DNA of 64,000 nucleotides from contig FJOG01000013.1 in the NCBI GenBank assembly GCA_900073065.1, forward strand, positions 1,019,227-1,083,226, given 5' to 3'. Within the stretch, counting starts at the first letter, position 1. Each line of letters begins with the position of its first letter. The notes under the pieces were generated by a model. The model was not told where the DNA came from. It did no database searches and saw only the letters and a list, made by a program, of their open reading frames with translations. Origin of the DNA: Phialocephala subalpina (Eukaryota; Ascomycota; Leotiomycetes; Helotiales; Mollisiaceae). Made by a program: the position numbers and the translations under genes. This document shows positions 11,601-22,982 of the stretch, one piece after another.

Positions 11601-14128
11601 CCCTCTGGGAACCGAGACCGCTACATGTTGCCCAGCCACCAGAGGTGCCCATCAGCAAGCGGAACCAGGACTTCGAACCTTTCCCTCCTACGTACATAGT
11701 TGAAGATGTACTTAAAGATTCCAGAGCTCTGAGGACGTTTGGCGGTCACGCCTCCTTCTCAAGTTTCCGAACTGGAGGTGCCTCGACATCGAGCAAAATG
11801 TCAAGTTTGGCACGGCGGCGAGTTGTTTCCACTGCCGCAGTTCAGGTCCAGTTCCCGGCCACTAAGAATTCAGCCCCTCGAATTGAGACGTTCGATTCCA
11901 GGATTAAAGCTATTGCTGGGTTATACCTTTACAAGCTGTCGCAGCTCTCAAATAATGTTGTCTACGATCCTGCTAAGCGGATATTTTACGCACAAGATCC
12001 CGAATATGTACCGCCAAGTTTAGCGAAACTACAAGAGAGACGCCTTGAGCTAGTTTGGCTCCCACTGCAGCCAAACAGCTTACCCCCGGCCATGGGGACA
12101 GACAGCCATGAAGACGGTCAGCCTAGCTCATCCACTCAAGAGAATGAGATGAAGAAGCCGGTGGCCACCAAAGAGAATGAAAATACGGCATCTCTCTATT
12201 CACAGTTTACGGCTCATGATAGTCTTGTCGATAATTCTGATCCCTCTGCTTCTGACTCTGGCATTGGAAACGAAAATTTGTCAAGGATTCAGCCCAACAC
12301 TGGACTGACAGTAGACTTGGTCGATAACCTTCCAGATGTTCTAACAAGTCAAAGTCAAGAAGATGGATGGACACTCTCCGATGAAGAATACGTTGTTGAG
12401 GTGGAACCCGACACGGCACGTGAATACCTGGGAAGCGACTATGCCGAGTCTATATGCCCAACTCCCGAATTGAGGAAGGGAACTTTCCTGTACCCACGGA
12501 TTCTTCTGAATGGCGAGGACAGCTTGTATGACAGTGACGATTCATTCGATTTGAGAAACACCCCAACATGGCCTCAGCTGGGACGAGAATTCAAAGCAAA
12601 CCATCCAAAACTGTTCCCTAGACCTGGACCGGAAAGATCACCGTTTGAAGATAAGTCAGAATCTTCTTTCTCCGACGTAGACTTCGAAAGCTCAAGCTCA
12701 GGCGATTCGGATTCCAGCGCCTGGTCTTCGCAAGTCAGAAACTCATACTGCCTGGTTAGAGATGGTCCTCGGAGATTGAATGAGAGTTTTGAGACTGGCA
12801 TTCGGGCCACTGGCAGCAATCCATCATATGACTTGGCAATCGCTGAACATGTTGAGAACATTGAAAGTGACGTCGATGAAAACACTTTGGCGAGGACGCC
12901 GAATAATACAGATAACACAGACTCTGTCAGAGACGACGACCAGCATCCAGAGCTCGGTATTCGTGTCACATGTGATCATCCCCAGTGCAGCACGGAAAAT
13001 GGCGAAAGTTCATCGAGACCAGGATCGATTGCTTTCTGGAGATCATGGGTCGAAGCAGACCTGGCACAGTCTTCATTATTTCAGCCGCTTCCTTGGCTAC
13101 CCCAGCAAGATCCTGAAGATTCAGCAGGAAAAAAGAGCACATTTAGCTCTCAGAGTACGCAGATACTGCCAAGTGAGCCGAGAAATCAGCTACAGCCTAA
13201 AAGACTGGACAAGTTACAAAAGGATGATCCATCAGATTCGATTTCAGGCTCGGTGTCTAGACGAGGTCGCTCGAGCTCGGCCAGGTCCTTCGCTGCAGGC
13301 TTCCGATTCACGGCGTTCAGCGAACATATGATGGAAGAAAATGAGCCACCAGTGAAGTCTAGCTTAGAGTCCGACGGCGGCGAACATATGCTGGAACAAC
13401 ATGAGCGACCGGTTGAGTCTAGCTTAACTTCGAACGACAGCGAAGATAGTTTGGCGATAGCCTCGCAGTCTGAAGTCCATAGCAGAACTTCTCAGGAGAT
13501 CCAGGATCCTGACGGTATTCCTGACATGCCAGCGACGAAGACAAGAGGCTTTTTAAGTCGTCAGACGGACTTGAGCGGTGATCTTGCTGGGAAGCAGAAA
13601 GCAGTTATCATCAACAATGAGATCGCTGAGAATTCTGTTATCCTTGAAGCCGTAAATATAGGCGCGCTCCAGGCAGAAAGTGCTATTGCCCCAGAAGATC
13701 TGAACATTCGTCTCGTTGGAAAAGCGGCACGTCAAAGTCAACTGGCCAAAACTTCGAAAGTCGGTGCATTGATTGATGTTTACAAGGCTTTTGGTGTGAT
13801 GCCTCAAACACTAAAGCCAGCTCTTCACAGGACTCAAACTCCACCAGCAGTCGATCGTCAATCAAGTGGTCGGCCTGGAGGACTATCGGCTCGTATTATC
13901 ACTCCTTCCGGGAAGATATACGGCCCTTGTGGAATGGTTCGTGTCAGCACCGCAGGCCCCTCAAATAATTCTGGACCAGCGAGAAGAGTGCCTACCCCGG
14001 CTTCGGTCTCAGGTGATGTTGACACAGAATCAGATTCTGCTTTCGGGGAAGACCTAGGTCGAGTCGACAGGTATGATGATGGAGTTTCCGAGCGAAAAAT
14101 AAGTGGTCAACACGCCCGCCAGGATTGA
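8697..14128 (+). CDS. Very large uncharacterised low-complexity protein with tandem repeats
   Basis: Six exons (8697-9060, 9108-9539, 9587-9643, 9702-9951, 10006-10987, 11039-14128) join in frame to 1724 residues. I recognise no domain. The protein is hydrophilic and rich in Ser, Glu and Asp, without signal peptide or membrane segment, so it is probably intracellular and largely disordered. Basic boxes near the N-terminus (RRGRRTTVTDFLAGLGSPKK and PKRRKSISDLFGS) look like linear docking or nuclear signals and carry SP/TP sites. Repeats are present: Glu/Val/Asn-rich units at 9247-9440, four units of about 44 residues at 10292-10743, and a duplicated Glu/Ser-rich block at about 13320-13440. Such proteins in Pezizomycotina are usually lineage-specific. 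Function is unknown. Confidence 0.8.
10292..10743 (+). repeat. Four tandem imperfect units (111, 132, 132 and about 75 bp) inside the large protein gene
   Basis: In-frame units begin at 10292, 10403, 10535 and 10667. The second and third start GDIDLY and run through an ER-F (NERFKNLE/TERFKSLE) helix, an acidic EPEIPS-like linker and a TW.N or KWNV end. The spacing of exactly 132 bp between three starts shows expansion by whole codons. The first and last units are shortened. Confidence 0.85.
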
Positions 14129-14737
14129 CAAAAGACGTTTCGATTTCATATTCTTTCATGACACAAATGTATCGTTATGAAGGTTAACGCGGTTCGCAAG
14201 TGTATTATTCGACATCGACTAAGCGTGGGAGTTTTGTCATTGGAAGTGAAACACCTTTTCACTTGGACATGCATGTATTATCAGACACTCGTTATTATTC
14301 AAAACACTCAGATAGACTCATAGACTCATAGCCGGTAGAGACATTACAAAGCATGTCTCCATGTCGTGTATTGAACATGCTAGTGATGAATGAGGTCTTG
14401 GTCTCATGACGTTATGGTACAGTATGTTACAAGGAAGGTTGAATGACCTCCCGAGTAATAAAGTATATGGGCAGTGCTAGGCTTGCCGGATGTTTTCCAC
14501 AAGAAGCACCTGCATCTCTTCCCGAGTCTATTTGTTTTGCTAGGCATACGAACATGCAGTGGAGGGGCTGCCCGGAATGCCTCTACTTATGATCGCTTGC
14601 TTCTAATATCCCGACGTCAACAGTCGTTGAAAATCCAAAAGAGAAGATTGCCTTGGCCTTGGTCCGAGACCACTCGCTGAACGCCAATGATCTCCCCCAA
14701 GAAGACCCTGGGCTAGAGAGAGATATTTGATCCGTCT
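14129..14737. other. Intergenic, about 0.6 kb between convergent genes
   Basis: The 3' flanks of the large repeat protein gene and the PPR gene. The short stutter gactcatagactcatag near 14315 is the only repeat seen. The frame at 14474-14680 has no support. Confidence 0.45.
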
Positions 14738-16784
14738 CTATTGCTGAACTTGAGGAGCTGGTGCACCACGACTGATCTTCAATGATGCCTCATTATCTTT
14801 CCAGCTATTCCCCGATTTTACAGATTTATGTCTCGTCACAAACGCAGCGAGCTTGCTACGTTGGCTGGTGAGCGCCATGTAGTCTTCTCGTGGAACGAGA
14901 GCATTGTTCATGAGGACATCGTAGGCACTGATCATGCGTCGAGTAATTGCGAGGATGTTGTCTACGAACGCCAATCGTTCGTGAGGGTTGAGTTTAGGGA
15001 GAGTGGGATCTCGGAATAGGAGAGCGGATTTGAGGTTTAGGAATGAGGGTTGGAGACGGTCGAGGGCGCGGCGGATTTGTCGCCCTTGTTCGTATTTGCT
15101 AGCTTGGTTTTTTGGGTTTCCGGAAGCGCTTCGTTTGGGAGCGGCGTATGAGGTCAGGGCAACTTCGAGGTAGGCTTGGAGGGCTTGAATTTCGGGTTCT
15201 CGGAGAGTGGTTTGCATGAGGTCGAGGATCTTGCCGGCGTTGGCGAAAGCATGGTGGTTGTTTTTGTCTCGGAGGCAAGTTGACATTGAGATTCGGAAGG
15301 TTTTGGATTGCATGTAGGATTGAGGCATCTTCATCATGGCATTTACTGTCTCGGTGCTGGATCTGCAGAGCCGGAGGACTCGGAGATACGCATGATAGTT
15401 CTCTGAGTCGGGTACTACATTGAATTCGTTGGTGAAGATGTGCCAATATTTCCCTGCTACCTCTTTGAGATGGAAACCTGTCAACGATTGGATGACCAGT
15501 GATAAAGTGTTCTGGCCGGGCGTGACATATACTCCAGAATCATTCTTTGACCACACGACAGGAGAGATAGGCTCGGGAGGAGCATCATCTGCAGGCTCAG
15601 CACCATCTTCAGAGACTTTCGGTAAGGGAGCCGGTGTTTGAGCAAGATCTTGACCTTGGCTTGCCGGGTCCTGACGGTGTCGTTCATCAGTACCCTTTCG
15701 GGGTACCTGGCGAGGTATGTTCATGGTTTGTTCAACAAGGGACAAGATGTCGTCGTGGTCCTGCTCATTGCCAATGAGCAATATACGGCCCATCGCACAG
15801 ACAAGCTCTTCGTCTATCCAAATGTCGCCTTGCCGCCATGCCTTGATAACAGCTGCCCATATGTGCCGTGCATGAAGGATAACATCTTGCTGGGCCTGCC
15901 TCATTTGCATGGGAGTCATGGTATCACGAGGAGTACCAGCAGCCTGTATACGAAGAGCATTGAGAATTGTGGTGTATGTCAGATTGTTGGGTGCCGTTAG
16001 ACCTTTCGCCGGCATCTGATCGACAATCGAGAACATAGCTTCCATGTTTCCAGCTCTTGCACACATCTTCAAGACAGCATTCAGATGAATCGTATTTGGC
16101 TTAATGGGAGCCCTCTCGGTGAGCATCGAGTTATACAACGTCAACACCTTTTCAAGAGCGTGCTTTGAGTCATTATGCTGTGAACATCCATTGAAAATGA
16201 TTGTATATGTCTGCGCATCGGGGACTTGTGCTCTCCGCTTCATCTGCAAAAAACTATTAGCAGGGAACGATTTGGCAAATGGCTTTCGAACCTACTTCGT
16301 TGTAAACCTTGAAGGCAGCATTCATCCGCCCCTTACTCAGCTGCCATTCGATAAGATGGTTCCAACTGACAATACATGCAACAGTTGGACTTGCTGCTTT
16401 CACTATTTTTTGCGCTAGGTCGAAATTGTTCTGCCGTAAGGACCTTCGTACAAACTCTGCGAGTTTTATCGGATCTCTCAAATATCTTAAATGAATTGAA
16501 GTTTCTCGTTCAGTGATGTCGTCCGCCGCTCTGGCTCTCATGGATTTCAGTTCCTTGCCGGCCATACGTTTGTTCATTTTCATTTGCCATGGCTGCAGTG
16601 CCTTTGGCTCCTTCTCCTTATTCTCAGACAGGGCAGAGCTTCGAGATGGCGTAGATGTGTAGTTTCGTGCAAGAGGTCTGGAAATGCTGGCCGTAATGGC
16701 AATTCGTGGGTTCGTAGAGAGAGAGATAGAATCGCCAATGATAGCTTGCAAGCAATGCCTCATGCACCCTTGGCAAGTCAACAT
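14738..16784 (-). CDS. Mitochondrial pentatricopeptide repeat (PPR) protein
   Basis: Two exons (16296-16784 and 14738-16243) give 664 residues. The N-terminus is a likely mitochondrial presequence: basic, hydroxylated, no acidic residues for about 50 positions, with RNYTSTPSR. PPR-type helical pairs follow, for example AQTYTIIFNGCSQ, NTIHLNAVLKMCARAGNMEA and NNLTYTTILNAL, each starting with the N/T-x-x-T/L pattern of 35-residue PPR units. PPR proteins bind organellar RNA and act in its processing, stability or translation. Which target it serves cannot be read from sequence. It shares a 292-bp divergent promoter with POL1. Confidence 0.85.
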
Positions 16785-17076
16785 TGTCGAAGCAATCGTT
16801 CTGATGTCCTGCGTGATTTGGGACTTTGGAGCTTGAAAAAATGTCCCATTTGAATTTACAGACTCAGGCTCCCAGGCAGCCTTGCATTAGCCCTTTACAG
16901 GGATCGCGCGTTGAACGCGACCATCGCGAATATTCGCGTCGGGTACCTCACATTTCGCTTCGACGGCCACCCAACCACAACTTTCATACATCAACATCTT
17001 CCCACCTCTGTTTTGATTCCAATTCTTAGTTTCTTCCGAAGCATGCTCTAGTCACAAACATATCACAATCTCCAAT
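16785..17076. promoter_or_regulatory. Divergent PPR/POL1 promoter with clustered ACGCG (MCB-like) cores
   Basis: Within 33 bp there are three ACGCG cores: 16907-16911 (minus), 16915-16919 (plus) and 16935-16939 (minus). The first two form the inverted repeat CGCGTT-G-AACGCG (16907-16919). The third is in the perfect 14-bp palindrome CGCGAATATTCGCG (16925-16938). The cluster lies about 140-170 bp before the POL1 ATG. ACGCG is the core of the MluI cell-cycle box bound by MBF-type factors that drive G1/S genes, of which POL1 is a classical yeast member. Binding here is inferred. Confidence 0.6.
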
Positions 17077-20000
17077 ATGTCCAAGGCAGCTTCAGCAAGA
17101 GCGAAATTCGCGGAGCTACGCGCTCTACGAGAATCTGGAAAGAAGCGCCTCGACAGCTACCAGGTCGAACAGGAAGCAGACTTATACGAAGAAGTCGACG
17201 AGGATGGCTACAAAAAGGTGGTTCGAGAACGCTTGAACCAGGACGACTTCGTCATCGACGACAATGGGGAGGGATATGCAGACGACGGTCGGGAAGAATG
17301 GGACCGCCAACCCGATTATGATTCAGGAAGTGAGGAGGAATTGCCAACGAAAGGCAAATCTGGCAAGGCCGGTCAGTTGGCACAATACTACATACCCAAG
17401 CACAATCACTGACACGAATTAGCAAAACGCAAACGCGAAGAAGACAAGGCCAAGAAGGAGAAAATTGATAAGGGGATCAGCAATTACTTCATGAAAGGCC
17501 CAGTGGCAGCTCAACCCAAAGCTAAGGCACGCTTCACTTCCATCTCCAAATGGGTCTTGCTAACAGTTAATAGCCTGTCAAGACACAAGCAGACGACGAC
17601 TTCCTTTCCGGACTGCTCGACGAAGTGGACACCAACGTTCCTCGACATGTACCCCAGCCTGGCAGATCACGCAAAATTCAAGACAAGCGGAGAGCCCGTG
17701 CATTGTCTCCTATCAACGAGGTTCAACGCCATGCGCCCAAGAAAGCTAAGCTGGTCGACAGCAGAGAACCCGCCACTCCACCCACAGAACAGGACTATGG
17801 CGATGACAGCTTTATGAACGATATGGACGATGGGGATATGATTATGGACAATCCTCAACCATCTTCTCCGGTGGTCAAGGCAGTCGAGAGGAAAGCTCAT
17901 GTTAGCGTCAAAGCAGAGGAAGATGACGAGGACGATATGATGGACGTCGCTCAAGCTGATGGCATTGTCACAGCGAGCGTCAACATGTCTGGTACACGGC
18001 CGGTGCCCAAGATCAAAAAGAGCGAAGCATATCCTTCGCCAGCAAGCTCGTCTCCAACACGTCCGCCAACAGACCAAGTTGATGCATCTGCTTGGAATGA
18101 TGTTACCGATAGATTGAACGTCATGAATAGCAGTCAGCCATCGGAGAGCATGTCCTTTGGAAAACTCGATTACAACGATGCGATCGAGGAGGATGGCAGT
18201 CTCCGAATGTTCTGGACCGACTACACAGAGATGAACGGATCTTTGTGTCTCTTTGGTAAGGTGCAGAACAAGAAAACTGGAAACTATGTCAGCTGCTTCG
18301 TCAAAGTAGACAACATTTTACGGAAACTCTTCTTCCTCCCACGGCAGTATCGACAAAAGCACGGTCGTGACACCTCGGAAGAGATTGATATGAAGGATGT
18401 CTACGAAGAAGTGGATGTGTTGATGGGTAAATTGAAGGTTGGTATGCATAAAATTAAGCTATGCACAAGAAAGTATGCCTTCGAGCTACTAGACATCCCT
18501 AGAGAGGGGGAATATCTTAAGCTACTGTATCCATACACGAGTAAGTCTGATGCTAGCAGAGCCCTGGAGTGCGCTAACAGTTTACAGAACCACAACTCCA
18601 GCCTGAGCATCAAACAGGGTCAACATTTTCACATGTTTTCGGCACCAACACACCGCTTTTTGAGCAATTTGTTCTCTGGAAAAACATCATGGGACCATGT
18701 TGGTTGAATATTGAGGATGCAGAATTCGGGGTGTTGAACAACTCCTCGCACTGCAAATTAGAGGTCCAGGTATCGAAACCGAACTCGATCACCCCCTTGA
18801 GCGAGAGTGACAATCTTGAAGCACCACCGCTTACCCTCATGAGCATTGCTCTACGGACTGTCCTAAACGTCAAAGAGAACAAACAGGAAATTCTGGCTAT
18901 CAGTGCTAGGGTATACCAGAATATCTCTCTCACCGATACCACATCTCCGGAGCAAATTCCCTCCCGCTCCTTTACCATTATTCGACCAGCTTTGGCATCC
19001 TTTCCAATTGGCTTCGAGAGCGAAGTGAAAAAGAGAGCCAAAGGCGACGTGAAGTGTGCAAAACTTGAGACGGAGGTCCTGAGTTTCTTCTTGGCGCAGC
19101 TCAACTTGATCGATCCAGACGTCTTAATCGGTCACCAGCTTGAAGGTGTGGATTTCAGCATTTTGCTCAGCCGACTTCAGAGCAAGAGAACTCCTCAATG
19201 GTCTCGCATAGGCCGTATGAGGCGCACACAGTGGCCTAGCTCTATGGGCAAGATGGGCGGGAATTTCTTCGCCGAGCGATCTCTGATCTCCGGAAGACTC
19301 TTATGTGATCTGGCCAACGACGCCGGAAAGTCGACTATGACGAAATGTACTTCTTGGAGCTTGACCGAGATGTGCAGTCTGTATCTCCCTGGAACAACAC
19401 GCCGTGAGATTGATAACGAGGCTGCTTTGAAGACCTGGGCCACCACGAAGGACGGACTTATGGACTACGTAAGCCACTGTGAGGCTGATACGTTTTTCAT
19501 CGCTGCTCTTGCCCTGAAGGTTCAAATGCTGCCGCTGACCAAAGTCCTTACCAATCTGGCTGGCAACTCGTGGGCGAGAACATTGACCGGTACTCGTGCC
19601 GAACGAAACGAGTACATTCTGCTTCATGAGTTCCATCGCAACAAGTACATTTGTCCGGACAAGGCAGTATACAAAGGCAAAGCACAAGTTGAGGAGGAGA
19701 ATTTGGATGAAGAGAGCGGAGACGTAAAGAAGAAGGACAAGTACAAGGGTGGTCTCGTTTTCGAGCCGGAGAAAGGACTGTACGATAAATTCGTCCTGGT
19801 TATGGATTTCAACTCGCTATATCCTAGTATCATCCAGGAGTTCAATATCTGCTTTACAACTGTCGACCGGAATCAACTGGTAAGATGTCCCCCAGCGCTC
19901 TATATCTGACTCATACTGACCATTCTCAGTCCAACGACGATGATCAAGTACCCGAGGTTCCAGTTGACCAAGATCTTGGTATTTTGCCCAAGCTCATTGC

Positions 20001-21674
20001 CACGCTGGTCAGTCGTCGTCGACAGGTGAAGAGCTTGATGAAAAGCAAAACTGCTACAACTGAGGAGTTGGCGACATGGGATATCAAGCAACTTGCTCTC
20101 AAGCTCACTGCGAATTCCATGTACGGTTGTTTGGGATACACTAAGTCTCGATTTTATGCCAGACCTCTAGCTGTTCTTACAACATACAAGGGTCGTGAGA
20201 TTCTGAGAAGCACCAAAGATCTCGCTGAGAGCAACTCCCTTCAAGTTGTCTACGGTGATACAGATTCCGTAATGATAAACGCAAATGTCGATAATGTCGA
20301 AGATGCCCTCAAGGTCGGAAACGAGTTCAAGAAAGCAGTCAACGACAGATATCGTCTCCTTGAAATCGACATTGACAACGTATTCAGACGGATCCTACTT
20401 CAAGCCAAGAAGAAGTACGCTGCCATCAACTTGATCCAGGTCGATGGCAAGTTCATTGAGAAGATGGAAGTCAAAGGTCTCGATATGAAGCGTCGCGAGT
20501 ACTGCAACTTGTCGAAGGATGTTTCAGCAAAACTTCTCGACGAGATCCTCTCAGGCGATGATCCCGAGGTCATCATCACCCGCATCCACGAGTACCTCGG
20601 CGAGATTTCGACCAAGATGCGAGAGGGTGGGGTTCCAATCCACAAGTACACCATCTACACGAAACTTGGAAAGGCACCTACGGATTATCCCAACGCCGAC
20701 AGCATGCCACAGGTACAAGTTGCTCTTCGCGAGCTTTCCAAAGGCAAGACTGTCAGGAAGGACGATGTTATTGCCTACATTGTCACTGGTGATGGAAAGA
20801 CTACGTCTGAGCCTCCAGCGAAGCGGTCTTATACTCCCCAGGATGTGATCAAGGCAGACTCTGGTCTCACACCTGATGTTGAGTGGTATCTTTACAAGCA
20901 GATCTTCCCGCCGGTGGAAAGATTGTGCGCAAACATATCTGGCACCGATACTGTTCGCTTGGCAGATTGTCTTGGTCTGGACGTTCGCAAGTACAGCATC
21001 AACAACACCTCAAATGGTGGCAACGAGACAGAGATCCATCCTCTCGAGAGTCAGATCGATGACGAAGTCCGTTTTAAAGATGCCTATCGCCTAACCCTTC
21101 GTTGCAGAGCATGCAAGGCAAACTTCGGCTTCGAAGGACTGGCTGGCAGTCTTGAGATTTGCACTGCTACTGGTATTACGTGTCGGTGTGGGCATGTGCT
21201 TTCGAATCTCTCGGTTCTGGCTCAACTTGAACATCAAATTCGCCAACAGACAAGCAAGTACTATGAAGGCTGGCTAGTTTGCGATGATCAGGCTTGTGGC
21301 AATCGTACTAGACAGATGAGTGTTTACGGACATAGGTGTTTGGGACCTAAGGGTCTTGCCCATGGCTGCTTGGGGAAGATGCACTACGAGTACACCGAGA
21401 AGATGTTGTACAATCAGCTTCTTTACTTTGCCACTTTGTTCGATGTTGAGAAGGCGAAGAATGCGGCCAAGGGAGCTGATAAAGGTAAGCCAATCACTCC
21501 CCAATTGTCCCGATTTAAGCTAACAAGTCCATAGAACGTGTCATGGCATTGGTGGAGCATAATAGGGTTCGCTTTGGTACATTGAAGGGTGTTGTAGATA
21601 AATATCTTGATAAGTGTGGTCGACAATGGGTTGCTATGGATAGCTTGTTTGGGAAATTAGGATTCACGGTTTGA
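17077..21674 (+). CDS. POL1: DNA polymerase alpha catalytic subunit
   Basis: Six exons (17077-17371, 17423-17526, 17574-18540, 18588-19879, 19930-21484, 21535-21674) give 1450 residues, the usual length for Pol alpha. The N-terminal ISNYFMKGP and acidic boxes match the family's primase/GINS-contact region. B-family polymerase motifs are intact: region II DFNSLYPSII (862-871), region III KLTANSMYG (944-952) and region I YGDTDSVM (994-1001), whose aspartates bind the catalytic metals. The C-terminal cysteine pairs (CRACKANF, CRCGH, CDDQACGNRT, HRCLG) form the zinc and B-subunit-binding module. With primase it starts every leading strand and Okazaki fragment. Intron 2 (17527-17573) appears to use a GC donor. 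Confidence 0.96.
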
Positions 21675-22982
21675 TTGAGTACTTGAATACGGGATTATGG
21701 AGCGGGATCTTGCTTCATTGGCGTTTGTAGGATATCATGAATTGGATGCATTTACACACAAGAACCTATCTAGTCCATCTCTCATTACACGACCTACCTA
21801 TTCTGAAGGAAGGTTTGGCAAGGTCAATATTGAACCCTGGCCACGATCATCTACAGTCTACCGCTGGCTTCAACGTTAGTCTTAATTTGTGATCCGTCTG
21901 CAGGTACTGATGCCGTGTACACTTCATGACCTACCAATTTCCAAGCCAAGGTCGGTGCTGAGCCTGGCCACGGATACATACTGCTGAGCGGGTCATTTGT
22001 CTTGCTTTGTGACTCCTGTGCAGGTTTTGATGTTGTGTACACTCAGGACGGCTCTGTCAGCTTTGTCTGGGCAATACTGTAGTGATACCTCTGGACAAAG
22101 CAAGAGACCCTCAGAGCTTGTGTAATTCTTTCAATCCAGTATTCCAAGGCAAAGTGAGGCTCGCACTGCTAGATCTTCTCCGATCGTCTTTCGTTGAATG
22201 GGTCCTTGCATGTAGACAAAGGCTCTGCTTGTTATCGCGTGTTCTATGACTGGACGTCCTAACAGGAGACAATTCTTGAGTGTGGAGGTTCTAGATTCTG
22301 TCTCCATCTAGATCGTGTGATGATCCCTGTTCAAGTAGTTAGCAAAGACCGTCAGACGGTGTCTCTGGATGTGTGGAACTCGTAGACAACGTCCATTTCT
22401 CCCAACCAGCCCTCTCAAGGGCTGTCTCTTGGTCTCTTGTGATGGAACCGTCTGGCTCTTGCGATTCATATTCAGGAGCTTATGAAATCACCCCGTCTCT
22501 GCTCCAAGCCTCCTACCCTGCCAAATGCACCCTCTCTTCCTCGTCTGTGACCCTTTGAAGCCATACCATGATAGTAGACGAGGCCCTTGTCGTCCACTCC
22601 AACGATAAGAGCTTGTAGAAGGTATATCGGTGGTTGACTGGAGGAGAACTCCGGCGCTATAATCCGGAATAATGCGGACCGAGGAGGATATTCGCCAAAC
22701 ATTTAAGATCATCTCCATTGCTTTCTTTGAGGTTTCGTTCTTTAACTCTCCACATCTTGAGGGGCAACAACAAAGCAATTACAACGCGTTGCATTTGCTT
22801 GGTACGTATCTGATCTGTTGTTGTGAAAGAAGTAACTTGCGCTTGCAATTGTGCGCTGTACTGATACGAGAAAATCAGGCGCTGCAAACGAACTCTCGAA
22901 AGGTATGCCCCAGGCGTCCCTTTGACTTGAGGTCTTGAAGCCTGACTTCTCATTAGTGAATATCCTCGAGCGGTCCGGAACA
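21675..22982. other. Intergenic, about 1.3 kb
   Basis: The 3' flank of POL1 and promoter of the next gene. It holds a diverged tandem duplication (listed separately). The frames at 22373-22558 and 22672-22938 have no recognisable motif and are not called. Confidence 0.45.
21791..22050. repeat. Diverged tandem duplication, unit about 120-137 bp
   Basis: Copy 1 (21791-21927) and copy 2 (21928 to about 22050) share the ordered blocks gacctacc, aaggtc, cctggccacg, a gtga-c-g--tgcaggt block, tgatg and gtgtacac, with substitutions and small indels between. Both sit just downstream of POL1. No coding function is apparent. Confidence 0.6.
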
